NCBI GenBank assembly: GCA_030832235.1
Contig: JAURJO010000251.1
Span: 1-7,287 of the forward strand
Origin: Verrucomicrobiota bacterium
GTDB taxonomy: Bacteria; Verrucomicrobiota; Verrucomicrobiia; Opitutales; Opitutaceae
Direction of reading: 5' to 3'
DNA: 7,287 nt
Made by a program: the position numbers and the translations under genes. The notes under the pieces are model-generated. The model was not told the DNA's origin. It worked only from the letters and a program-made list of their open reading frames with translations, and searched no databases. Shown in pieces: positions 1 to 6,564 of the stretch (positions are counted from its first letter, which is position 1; the number at the start of each line of letters is the position of its first letter).

Positions 1-872
1 AGCGGGTCATCGCGACGTTCGTCTCGACGGAGCACTTCTGGGTGCGGGCCTTCGCCCATGACGGCCGGCTGCTTTGGGAACGCGACCTAGGGACCTTCAC
101 CTCCCAACACGGCCACGGGGCCTCGCCGATGATCTACCAGCGGACGGTGATCGTGACCAACGACCAGGATGCCGCCAGCACGGTGGTCGCCCTCGATCTC
201 GCGACCGGCAAGACCGTCTGGGAGACCAAGCGCCGCGCGTCCGACAACGGCACCGCCTACAGCACGCCTTGCGTGCACACGCGGCCCGACGGCACCGACG
301 AACTCCTGCTCACCAGCAAGTCACACGGCATCTCGAGCCTCGATCCGCTGACCGGCCGCTCCAACTGGGAGGCTCCCGTCTATAAGCTGCGCATGGCGGC
401 TTCGCCGGTCGTCGCCGGCGGCGTCGTGATCGGCAGCTGCGGTCAGGCCGGAGGCGCGGGCAACCAGCTCACCGCCGTGCGCCTCGGCGGCCAAGGTGAT
501 GTAGGCGCGACGCACGTGGCCTATGTGATTCGGAAGGCCACGCCGTACGTCACGACTCCACTCTACCGTGACGGCATCCTTTACTGGGTGAGTGACGGCG
601 GGGTTGCCACCGCGCTCGAAGCCGAGACGGGTCGCGAACTGTGGTCGGAGCGTCTCCGCGCCGAGTTCTTCGGTTCGCCCGTGATGATCGATCGGCGTAT
701 CTACGCGCCGACGGTGAAGGGCGAGATGATCGTGCTCGCGACGGGCGACAAATTCGAGGAACTCGCACGCAATCCGATCGGGGAGGGGAGCCACACGACG
801 CCGTGCGTCGATGGCGGACGGCTCTACGTGCGCACCTTCAACCACCTCGTCTGCATCGCGCCGAAATCATGA
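1..872 (+). CDS. PQQ-like beta-propeller repeat protein, 3' part (5' end outside the window)
   Basis: The frame is open from base 3, so the gene starts upstream; a GTG at 42 lies mid-domain and is not the start. The visible 289 residues hold repeated beta-propeller blades in the PQQ_2/BamB-like style. Each blade ends in a phrase such as ALDLATGKTVWE, SLDPLTGRSNWE or ALEAETGRELWS, followed by a next strand such as ASPVVAGGVVIG, TTPLYRDGILYW or GSPVMIDRRIYA. The last blade closes with LYVRTFNHLVCIAPKS. Such proteins are usually exported and serve as binding scaffolds. I see nothing that marks it as a true quinoprotein dehydrogenase: no haem-binding CxxCH and no vicinal Cys-Cys pair. The signal peptide, if present, is outside the window. 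The stop overlaps the next gene's ATG in an ATGA arrangement, so the two are probably translated together. The ligand and process are unknown. Confidence 0.9.
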   Translation, partial: RVIATFVSTEHFWVRAFAHDGRLLWERDLGTFTSQHGHGASPMIYQRTVIVTNDQDAASTVVALDLATGKTVWETKRRASDNGTAYSTPCVHTRPDGTDELLLTSKSHGISSLDPLTGRSNWEAPVYKLRMAASPVVAGGVVIGSCGQAGGAGNQLTAVRLGGQGDVGATHVAYVIRKATPYVTTPLYRDGILYWVSDGGVATALEAETGRELWSERLRAEFFGSPVMIDRRIYAPTVKGEMIVLATGDKFEELARNPIGEGSHTTPCVDGGRLYVRTFNHLVCIAPKS

Positions 873-2227
873 TTCGGGAGCTCGCCCTTTCGTTGGCATT
901 TCTCTCCGCGGCGGCCGCCGTTTCCGCGGCAGACTGGCCGATGCTAGGCGGACGCCCGGACCGGAACATGGTGGCCGAGGCGGCCGCCCTTCCCGCCAAC
1001 TGGAGTTGGGAGGAGGGCGGCGAAGGTAAAAACCTCCGTTGGACGGCCCCGCTGGGCCATGTGACCTACGGGGCTCCGGTGGTTAGCGACGGCCGCGTTT
1101 TCATCGGCACCAACCTGCCGGAGGAGGATCGGCGCAAGGGTGGCGTGTTGAAGTGTTTCGCGGAGAAGGACGGCCGACTCATGTGGGAGGCCGTGCACGA
1201 AAAACTCGGCGACGCGACCGAGGATGATGTGAGCATCGGCGTCTGCTCCACGCCGTGCGTGGCGGGTGACGCGGTTTTCTACGTCAGTAACCGCGGCGAA
1301 CTCGTGGCGCGGGCGGTCGCGGATGGAGCGGAGCGCTGGAAGATCGATTTCCGCGCGACCTTTGGTGTGGCACCCAACCAGGCTTCCGCCTCTTCGCCGG
1401 TCGTCGCGGGCGATCTCGTTTTTGTGCTTACCGGCCACGGCGCAAGTCCGCGCACCGGTAAGGTCGCCAAGCCCGAGGTGCCGAGCTTCGTGGCGGTCGA
1501 TCGCAACTCCGGGCGGATCGTCTGGAAGGATAGTTCGCCGGGCACGCGCATCCTCACCGGCCAATGGGGTTCCCCGGCTTACGGGGTGGTGAAGGGCGAA
1601 CCGCAGGTCGTGTTTCCGGGTGGCGACGGGATGCTTCACGCGTTCGAGCCCGCGACCGGGAAGCCGCTCTGGCGTTTTAATTGCAAGGCCCACGAGAAGA
1701 CGCACCCCGAGGGCGACCCGGAGACGACCTATAATCTTGTTTCGGCGCCGGTGATCATCGGCGACTCCGTGGTGGTGGCGATCGGTGAGCCCGAGGCGGG
1801 TGGTGGTCCGGGCGCTTTGCGCCGAATCGACGCCACCGGCCGCGGAGATGTCACCGCCACGGCCGAGCGCTGGCGCCTCGGAGGTGAAGCGTTCAACGAC
1901 AGCATTTCGACGGTCGCGGTCGCAGACGGGTTGGTTTACGCGACCGACACCGCGGGGTTTCCCAATTGCGTCGACTTTGCCACGGGCGAGCGGGTCTGGT
2001 TTCACGACCTTAAGGCCGCGGTCTGGGGATCGCCGGTTGTGTCCGGAAACCGCGTGCTCGTGCAGACGGCCGACGGCGATGTGGTGATATTCGCCACGGG
2101 CCGTGAGAAGAAACAGATCGCGCGGCATGAACCTTTGCCCGATTGCGCGCACGGCACGCCGGTGCTGGCGAACGGCACGCTCTACCTTGCGGGCCAGCGC
2201 CGGCTCTACGCGGTGGGCGGAAAGTGA
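869..2227 (+). CDS. Secreted PQQ-like beta-propeller repeat protein
   Basis: This is a complete 452-residue protein. I chose the ATG at 869 over in-frame starts further upstream (the frame is open to at least 641) because it gives a clean Sec signal peptide: a short charged start (MIREL), a hydrophobic core around residues 5-17, and an AVSA-A site near residue 20. The mature chain opens with DWPMLGGRPDRNM (22-34), the entry blade phrase common in planctomycete and verrucomicrobial PQQ-like proteins. Blade repeats follow: VLKCFAEKDGRLMWE (93-107), a less regular one around ARAVADGAERW (147-157), FVAVDRNSGRIVW (207-219), LHAFEPATGKPLWRF (256-270) and NCVDFATGERVWF (366-378). The chain closes with GTLYLAGQRRLYAVGG. 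No haem motif or catalytic residues are visible, so it is probably a periplasmic or surface binding protein rather than an enzyme. It overlaps the preceding propeller gene by 4 bases and has no Shine-Dalgarno, which fits translational coupling. Its substrate is unknown. Confidence 0.93.
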   Translation: MIRELALSLAFLSAAAAVSAADWPMLGGRPDRNMVAEAAALPANWSWEEGGEGKNLRWTAPLGHVTYGAPVVSDGRVFIGTNLPEEDRRKGGVLKCFAEKDGRLMWEAVHEKLGDATEDDVSIGVCSTPCVAGDAVFYVSNRGELVARAVADGAERWKIDFRATFGVAPNQASASSPVVAGDLVFVLTGHGASPRTGKVAKPEVPSFVAVDRNSGRIVWKDSSPGTRILTGQWGSPAYGVVKGEPQVVFPGGDGMLHAFEPATGKPLWRFNCKAHEKTHPEGDPETTYNLVSAPVIIGDSVVVAIGEPEAGGGPGALRRIDATGRGDVTATAERWRLGGEAFNDSISTVAVADGLVYATDTAGFPNCVDFATGERVWFHDLKAAVWGSPVVSGNRVLVQTADGDVVIFATGREKKQIARHEPLPDCAHGTPVLANGTLYLAGQRRLYAVGGK

Positions 2228-2233
2228 GTCGCC

Positions 2234-3457
2234 GTGATCGCGGGGACCGATCCCTGCGTCGCGGAGCTCCAAGGCATCCACGGCGCGTTTTCCTTTCCGG
2301 AGCGGCTGCTCCAGAAGATCTGGCTGCGCGGTGACTTTGATCGCGCCGCGGTGCGCCTGACCGATGGGCGGCCGGTGCGGGTAATCAGTCCGGGGCGGTG
2401 GAATTTGCTTGGCGGCCCCGATTTTCGTCAGGCGCGGCTGAGGTTCGGGGCGGGCGAGGGCGCGCCGGTTGTCACGGGCGACGTCGAGTTGCACGTGCAT
2501 GCGTCCGACTGGGACGCCCACGGCCACGTGCGCGACCGCGCGTATGATGACGTCGTGTTGCACGTCGTGCTGTTTCCGCCGCCGCCGGGCTCGGTGACCT
2601 TGGGTACGGGCGGGCGCAGCATCCCGGTGCTCGCGTTATTGCCGCTCCTGCACCGGGGTTTGGAGGAGTTCGCGGCGGACGAAGCGGTCGAGCAACTCGC
2701 GGATCGCGTACTCGCGCGCCTGCCGGACGAACTCGCGCGGGTGCCGACGGAGGACCGCCGACGCTTGCTGGAGGAACATGCGGCGCGGCGCTGGCGGCAG
2801 AAGGTGCATTTCGCGGGGCTGCGGTTGCGCCGGCTCGGCTGGGAGACGGCCTGCCACCAGACGGCGCTGGAGATCCTCGGGTACCGCTTCAACCGCGCCC
2901 CGATGCTACGGCTCGCGGGCTCGCATCCGTTGCCCGAGTGGCGCGAGCTGCCGCCCGATCCCACCGCGCTGGTGGAGACCGAGGCTGAGGCGTGGAGCCT
3001 GCAGGGTGTGAGGCCTGCCAACCGACCGCTGGTGCGGTTGCGCCAGTACGCTTCCTGGGTGGCACGCGTGCCGGCGTGGCCGGACGTATGGAGAATAATC
3101 GCCCGGTCCTCGCCGCGGCCTTCCCCCAAGCAGAGCGAGGGAGCGGCCGTGGTGCGGCGAGCGGAGGATTTCGGTGGTTGGCGCACGGACGTGGCGGAGG
3201 TGGTTTGCGGCGGTGCGATCCCGGGCACGCGGCTCGACACCCTGATCTGCGACGGATTACTGCCGCTCGCCGCCGCAGATGGGTTGGCGCCAGAGGCGAT
3301 GGAGCGGAAGTGGCGGCATTGGTTTCCCGGTGATCTGCCGCCGTCGCTCCGGCGCGTGCTCGTTGCGGCGGGGGTCTGCGACGGCGCCGTGCATCCGCTT
3401 TCGCATGGAACGGCGCAAGGCGCGCTCGGCTGGCTGATCGAGCGCGGGCAACGCTGA
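2234..3457 (+). CDS. DUF2851 family protein
   Basis: This 407-residue protein matches, from memory, the uncharacterised DUF2851 family (Pfam PF11013). Recognisable blocks are ELQGIHGAFSFPERLLQKIW (11-30), SPGRWNLLGGPDFRQARL (52-69), GDVELHVHASDWDAHGH (82-98), YDDVVLHVVLF (104-114), NRPLVRLRQYASW (263-275) and HGTAQGALGWLIERG (391-405). No signal peptide or membrane segment is visible, so it is probably cytoplasmic. The function of the family is not known to me; the conserved His and Asp cluster at 82-110 is the best place to look for a catalytic or metal site. The start is a GTG, the first in-frame start after the previous gene's stop, which lies in the same frame six bases earlier. A weak GGAAAG sits 9 bases upstream. 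Residues 291-309 (RSSPRPSPKQSEGAAVVRR) form a low-complexity linker that coincides with a palindromic DNA stretch and may be a translated repeat. The gene is probably co-transcribed with the propeller genes, but a shared role is not established. Confidence 0.92.
   Translation: MIAGTDPCVAELQGIHGAFSFPERLLQKIWLRGDFDRAAVRLTDGRPVRVISPGRWNLLGGPDFRQARLRFGAGEGAPVVTGDVELHVHASDWDAHGHVRDRAYDDVVLHVVLFPPPPGSVTLGTGGRSIPVLALLPLLHRGLEEFAADEAVEQLADRVLARLPDELARVPTEDRRRLLEEHAARRWRQKVHFAGLRLRRLGWETACHQTALEILGYRFNRAPMLRLAGSHPLPEWRELPPDPTALVETEAEAWSLQGVRPANRPLVRLRQYASWVARVPAWPDVWRIIARSSPRPSPKQSEGAAVVRRAEDFGGWRTDVAEVVCGGAIPGTRLDTLICDGLLPLAAADGLAPEAMERKWRHWFPGDLPPSLRRVLVAAGVCDGAVHPLSHGTAQGALGWLIERGQR
3109..3161 (+). 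repeat. Imperfect palindrome, REP-like element translated within the DUF2851 gene
   Basis: The outer arms CTCGCCGC (3109-3116) and GCGGCGAG (3154-3161) are exact reverse complements of 8 bases. An inner GGCC (3117-3120) pairs with GGCC (3145-3148), and TTCCCCC faces GAGGGAG further in with mismatches. The 3' side has a five-base bulge (3149-3153). The encoded peptide, SPRPSPKQSEGA, is of the Ser-Pro-Arg-Pro-Ser-Pro type often produced when interspersed palindromic repeats lie inside genes. It falls between two conserved blocks of the protein, where an insertion would be tolerated. High GC makes short stems likely by chance, and no second copy is present in the window, so the repeat identity is inference. 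Confidence 0.4.
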
Positions 3458-3536
3458 CGGCTCGGGGTATCCGGGTGGGCCGTTTCCAAATGCCCCCTTG
3501 CCTCCCGTTTATCGCGGGCCAACGCTCGCTCTTTCC

Positions 3537-5099
3537 ATGAGCAACGTCGTCAAGATCTATGACACCACCCTGCGCGATGGCACGCAGGGCGAGGGCATCA
3601 GCTTCTCCGTGACCGACAAGCTGCTCATTGCGGAGCGGCTCGACCAGTTCGGGGTCGATTACATCGAGGGCGGTTTTCCCGGCTCGAACCCGCGCGACAT
3701 CACCTTCTTCCAGGAGGCGAGGAAACTGAAGCTGCGCCACGCACGCCTGGCCGCCTTCGGCTCCACCCGTCGGGCCGGCGTGAAGGCCTCGGAGGATCCG
3801 CAGCTGCGCACGCTCCTCGACAGCGGCATGCCGGTGATGACGATCGTGGGAAAGACTTGGAATCTCCACGTGACCGAGATCCTCCGCACCACACTCGAGG
3901 AAAACCTCGCGATGATCGAGGACTCGGCCCGCTTTCTCGTCGCCGAGGGGCGCGAGGTGATCCACGACGCCGAGCACTTCTTCGACGGGTTCAAGACCGA
4001 CCCCGATTACGCGCTGCGCACGCTGGCGGCGGCGGTGCGCGGCGGTGCTTCGAATCTCACGTTGTGCGACACCAACGGCGGCACGCTGGTGGATGAGTTC
4101 AAGGAGATCGTCGCCCGGGTGGTGAAGGAGTTCGGGGCCGACAAGGTCGGCGTGCATTGCCACAACGACAGCGGTCTCGGTGTCGCGCTTTCCCTGGCGG
4201 GAGTGGCCGCGGGCGCGACGCTCGTGCAGGGCACCGTCAACGGCTACGGCGAGCGGGTCGGCAATGCCAACATGACGACCATCCTGCCGAATATCGTGCT
4301 GAAGATGGGCCGCACCGCGCGTTGCGCCGGTAACCTCGCCCAATTGCGCGACCTGTCGCTTTTCTTCGACGAGCTCGCCAACCTGCGGCCTGACCCGAAG
4401 GCGCCGTTCGTCGGGCAGTCGGCCTTCGCCCACAAGGGCGGCCTGCACGCCAATGCCGCTCAGAAGGTGGCGCGGAGCTACGAGCACATCGATCCCGCCC
4501 TCGTCGGCAACCGCACCCGGGTGCTCGTCTCCGACATGGCCGGCCGCAGCAGTCTCGCCCTCAAGGCGCGCGAACTCGGCATCGAGCTCGACGAGAAACG
4601 CCCCGAGATGAAGGCGCTGATCGAGGAGCTGAAGGAGCGCGAATTCCGGGGGTACGAGTACGAGGCGGCCGACGCCTCGTTCAGGCTGCTGGTCGCGCGT
4701 CACCTCGGTCAGCGGCGCTCTTTCTTCGACGTGGAGGGTTATCGGGTAATCATTGAGCGCCACGGCAGCGAGCTCTGGGCCGAGGCCACGGTGAAACTCC
4801 GCGTCAACGGCGAGACCGTTCACACCGTGGCCGAGGAGATCGGGCCCGTCGGCGCGCTCGACAAGGCGTTGCGCCTCGCGTTGGAGAAGACTTATCCGGC
4901 CCTGCGCGAGGTCGGTCTGCGCGACTACAAGGTTCGCATCCTCGAGGGTAGCGACGGCGCCGGCGCCCGCACCCGCGTGCTGATCGAGAGCGGCGACGGC
5001 GCCCGCATCTGGGGCACCGTCGGCGTGAGTGACAACATCATCGACGCCAGCTGGGAAGCCCTGCGGGAGTCGGTCGAGTACAAGCTCTCCCTCGGCTGA
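3537..5099 (+). CDS. cimA: (R)-citramalate synthase
   Basis: CimA condenses pyruvate with acetyl-CoA to give (R)-citramalate and CoA, the first step of threonine-independent isoleucine synthesis, in the cytoplasm. The 520-residue length is typical of the long, two-part form. The N-terminal HMGL-like TIM barrel carries YDTTLRDGTQGEG (8-20, with the family's Arg13 and Asp14), IEGGFPGSNP (43-52), the metal-binding HCHND (His207, His209), NGYGERVGNAN (235-245) and FAHKGGLHANA (297-307). The TQGEG variant and the overall architecture separate CimA from 2-isopropylmalate synthase and homocitrate synthase. Residues about 380-515 form a LeuA-type dimerisation and regulatory domain, which in the family binds isoleucine for feedback inhibition. 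The ATG at 3537 is preferred over a TTG at 3498 because it places the barrel motif at the usual distance. There is no clear Shine-Dalgarno. The 79-base gap upstream contains no promoter I can defend. A secreted protein gene follows after 3 bases. Confidence 0.95.
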   Translation: MSNVVKIYDTTLRDGTQGEGISFSVTDKLLIAERLDQFGVDYIEGGFPGSNPRDITFFQEARKLKLRHARLAAFGSTRRAGVKASEDPQLRTLLDSGMPVMTIVGKTWNLHVTEILRTTLEENLAMIEDSARFLVAEGREVIHDAEHFFDGFKTDPDYALRTLAAAVRGGASNLTLCDTNGGTLVDEFKEIVARVVKEFGADKVGVHCHNDSGLGVALSLAGVAAGATLVQGTVNGYGERVGNANMTTILPNIVLKMGRTARCAGNLAQLRDLSLFFDELANLRPDPKAPFVGQSAFAHKGGLHANAAQKVARSYEHIDPALVGNRTRVLVSDMAGRSSLALKARELGIELDEKRPEMKALIEELKEREFRGYEYEAADASFRLLVARHLGQRRSFFDVEGYRVIIERHGSELWAEATVKLRVNGETVHTVAEEIGPVGALDKALRLALEKTYPALREVGLRDYKVRILEGSDGAGARTRVLIESGDGARIWGTVGVSDNIIDASWEALRESVEYKLSLG

Positions 5100-5102
5100 A
5101 CC

Positions 5103-6491
5103 ATGTGCCCGGCGCGAGCGGTATTCGCCGGGATTTTCGCGGGTTTGATTTCCGCCGGCACCGCGGCCGCGCCGCTCGTCCCCTGTCGCATTGATGTGGT
5201 CGAGCGGGTTTCCGGCTGGCCGGTGCCGCTTGTTGAACTGCGCACCTTGCACGGCGTCCGGTTTGTGTCCGACAACGCAGGCGTGATCGCGTTCGATTTG
5301 CCGGAGCTGATGGGGCGCGAATTGTGGCTGGACGTTTCCGGGCATGGCTACGGGGTCAAGGCCGATGGTTTCGGCTACCGTGGCGTCAGGCTCACGCCGG
5401 TTCCGGGTGGGCGGCTGCGCGTGGAGGTGGAGCGGACCAGTCTCGCGCGGCGGCTCGGGCGCGTGACGGGCGCGGGGATTTTCGGTGAGAGCCAGAAAAT
5501 CGGTCTGGATGGCCTTTGGAAGGAAACCGGTGTTCTCGGCTGCGACAGCGTTCAGGCCGTGGTTTTCGGCGGCGGGCTTTTCTGGGCTTGGGGCGACACC
5601 ACGCTGCCGCATTATCCGCTCGGGATTTTCCACATGTCGGCGGCGCGGACCAACGTGCGGCCATTGGCGACATTCGAGCCGCCGTTGCGTCTGGATTTGG
5701 CGCATTTTCGTGGACCGTCCGGGCGGCCGCGCGACGTGGCCCGGATGCCAGGGCCCGGACCGACCTGGCTGAGCGGGGTGATCGCTCTACCGGATGCCGC
5801 CGGTCGCGAACGCCTCGTCGCCGCGTACGCGAAGATCCGCGCACCGCTTTCCGTGTACGAGACCGGCCTCTGCGTCTGGAACGAGTCGTCGGAAGACTTC
5901 GAACCACTGTCCGTGCTCTGGCGCGAGATGGACGCCGGCCCGCGTCCGCCCTCCCTGCCGGACGGGCAGGCGTTTCTGGCGGACGACGAACGGGGGGTGA
6001 AATGGGCTTATTTCGGGAATCCGTTTCCCGTGCTTCGGTGTCGAGCGACGTTCGAGATGTGGTGTGATCCTGCGCAGTGGGAAAAGATGGAGGCTCCGGT
6101 GACCCTTACCCCGACGGACGGCGGCAAGCCGGTGAAGGTGCACGGAGGTTCCGTCGCTTGGCATCCGTGGAGGCGGAAGTGGGTCACGATCTTCACCCAG
6201 GCGAGTGGCGCAGGATCGTTTCTCGGTGACATCTGGTACTCGGAGGCGCCCGCGCCCACGGGTCCGTGGGGGAGGGCCGTGAAGGTGCTCAGCCATGACA
6301 ACTACACGTTTTACAATCCCCGCATCCACGCGATGTGGTCCGCCGCGGATTCGCCCGTGCTGATCTTCGAGGGCACCTTTACCCGGGAGTTCGCCGACCG
6401 GCCGCCGGCGGTTTCACGGTACGACTATAATCAGATCATGTACCGGCTCGACCTGGACGAGCCGGGGCTGGCGGCGGCGCACGCGCCCTGA
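5103..6491 (+). CDS. Secreted protein of unknown function, predicted N-terminal beta-sandwich plus five-bladed propeller
   Basis: This 462-residue protein starts at an ATG 3 bases after the cimA stop. Residues 1-23 look like a Sec signal peptide (hydrophobic core about 7-18, TAAA then PLVP). Cys28 lacks a proper lipobox, so I do not call it a lipoprotein. Residues about 29-112 resemble a carboxypeptidase-regulatory-like beta-sandwich: GWPVPLVELRTLHGVRFVSDN, then GVIAFDLPEL and a stretch ending in LRVEVERT. From about 120 the pattern changes to propeller-like blades: GVLGCDSVQAVVFGGGLFWAW with GDTT (164-167), PGPGPTWLSGVIALPD (216-231), VYETGLCVWN (251-260), VKWAYFGNPFPVLR (299-312), HGGSVAWHPWRRKWVTIF (347-364) and DIWYSEAPAPTGPW (376-389). 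WGDT and WYSEAP..GPW recall GH43-like and related five-bladed propeller folds acting on sugars, but I cannot name the family or assign catalytic acids. Similar hypothetical proteins occur, from memory, in planctomycetes and Verrucomicrobia. Its tight spacing suggests co-transcription with cimA, although the cell location differs. CDS call firm, function open. Confidence 0.85.
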   Translation: MCPARAVFAGIFAGLISAGTAAAPLVPCRIDVVERVSGWPVPLVELRTLHGVRFVSDNAGVIAFDLPELMGRELWLDVSGHGYGVKADGFGYRGVRLTPVPGGRLRVEVERTSLARRLGRVTGAGIFGESQKIGLDGLWKETGVLGCDSVQAVVFGGGLFWAWGDTTLPHYPLGIFHMSAARTNVRPLATFEPPLRLDLAHFRGPSGRPRDVARMPGPGPTWLSGVIALPDAAGRERLVAAYAKIRAPLSVYETGLCVWNESSEDFEPLSVLWREMDAGPRPPSLPDGQAFLADDERGVKWAYFGNPFPVLRCRATFEMWCDPAQWEKMEAPVTLTPTDGGKPVKVHGGSVAWHPWRRKWVTIFTQASGAGSFLGDIWYSEAPAPTGPWGRAVKVLSHDNYTFYNPRIHAMWSAADSPVLIFEGTFTREFADRPPAVSRYDYNQIMYRLDLDEPGLAAAHAP

Positions 6492-6496
6492 AAGTT

Positions 6497-6510
6497 CGCC
6501 GGCTGCGGCG
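6497..6510 (+). terminator. Small GC hairpin after the unknown secreted protein gene (weak terminator candidate)
   Basis: CGCCG (6497-6501) and CGGCG (6506-6510) form a 5-bp stem with a GCTG loop, starting 6 bases after the stop at 6491. No T-run follows, so it does not look like an intrinsic terminator of the usual kind. It might stabilise the 3' end or be chance in GC-rich DNA. Confidence 0.2.
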
Positions 6511-6516
6511 GCAGGC

Positions 6517-6544
6517 TTGCGGAGATGAGGCGCGGCCCTAGCGT
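6517..6544 (+). promoter_or_regulatory. Possible sigma70-type promoter for the Gfo/Idh/MocA oxidoreductase gene
   Basis: TTGCGG (6517-6522) and TAGCGT (6539-6544) are separated by 16 bases and could act as -35 and -10 boxes; the -10 matches the consensus at only 3 of 6 positions (T, A and final T). The -10 box ends 20 bases before the ATG at 6565, which would give a leader of only about a dozen bases with no Shine-Dalgarno. The site lies in the 73-base gap after the preceding gene's stop, the only place where a promoter for this gene alone would be expected. Confidence 0.3.
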
Positions 6545-6564
6545 CGCCGCGCGTTACCCTCCCC

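Noticed and set aside
944..2563. Long open frame on the minus strand (539 codons)
   Set aside because: It is antisense to the second propeller gene and the DUF2851 start. The translation shows no motif and is rich in Arg and His, so it is a shadow frame.
3458..3536. Gap before cimA examined for a promoter, riboswitch or attenuator
   Set aside because: TTGCCT at 3498-3503 has no acceptable -10 partner (AACGCT at 17-base spacing). I see no stable hairpin with a T-run and no leader peptide rich in isoleucine or other branched-chain codons.
4950..5015. GC-rich near-repeats (GACGGCGCC...GCCCGC) near the end of cimA
   Set aside because: They encode GSDGAGAR and SGDGAR in the regulatory domain, where such loops are normal; codon bias explains the DNA similarity.
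5161..5190. Possible lipoprotein site at Cys28 of the secreted propeller protein
   Set aside because: The residues before the cysteine are LVP, with proline at -1, which does not fit a lipobox; an ordinary signal peptidase site after TAAA fits better.
2889..5705. Very long open frame on the minus strand (938 codons)
   Set aside because: It lies opposite the DUF2851 gene, cimA and the propeller gene, which have clear family motifs. Its translation is low-complexity, rich in Arg, Ala, His and Pro with no recognisable domain, as expected for the antisense of GC-rich coding DNA.
6426..6431. Perfect TATAAT hexamer
   Set aside because: It lies inside the codons for YDYNQ of the secreted propeller gene and has no -35-like sequence 15-18 bases upstream (CGCCGG at 17). 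A similar TATAAT at 1730-1735 is also inside coding sequence.
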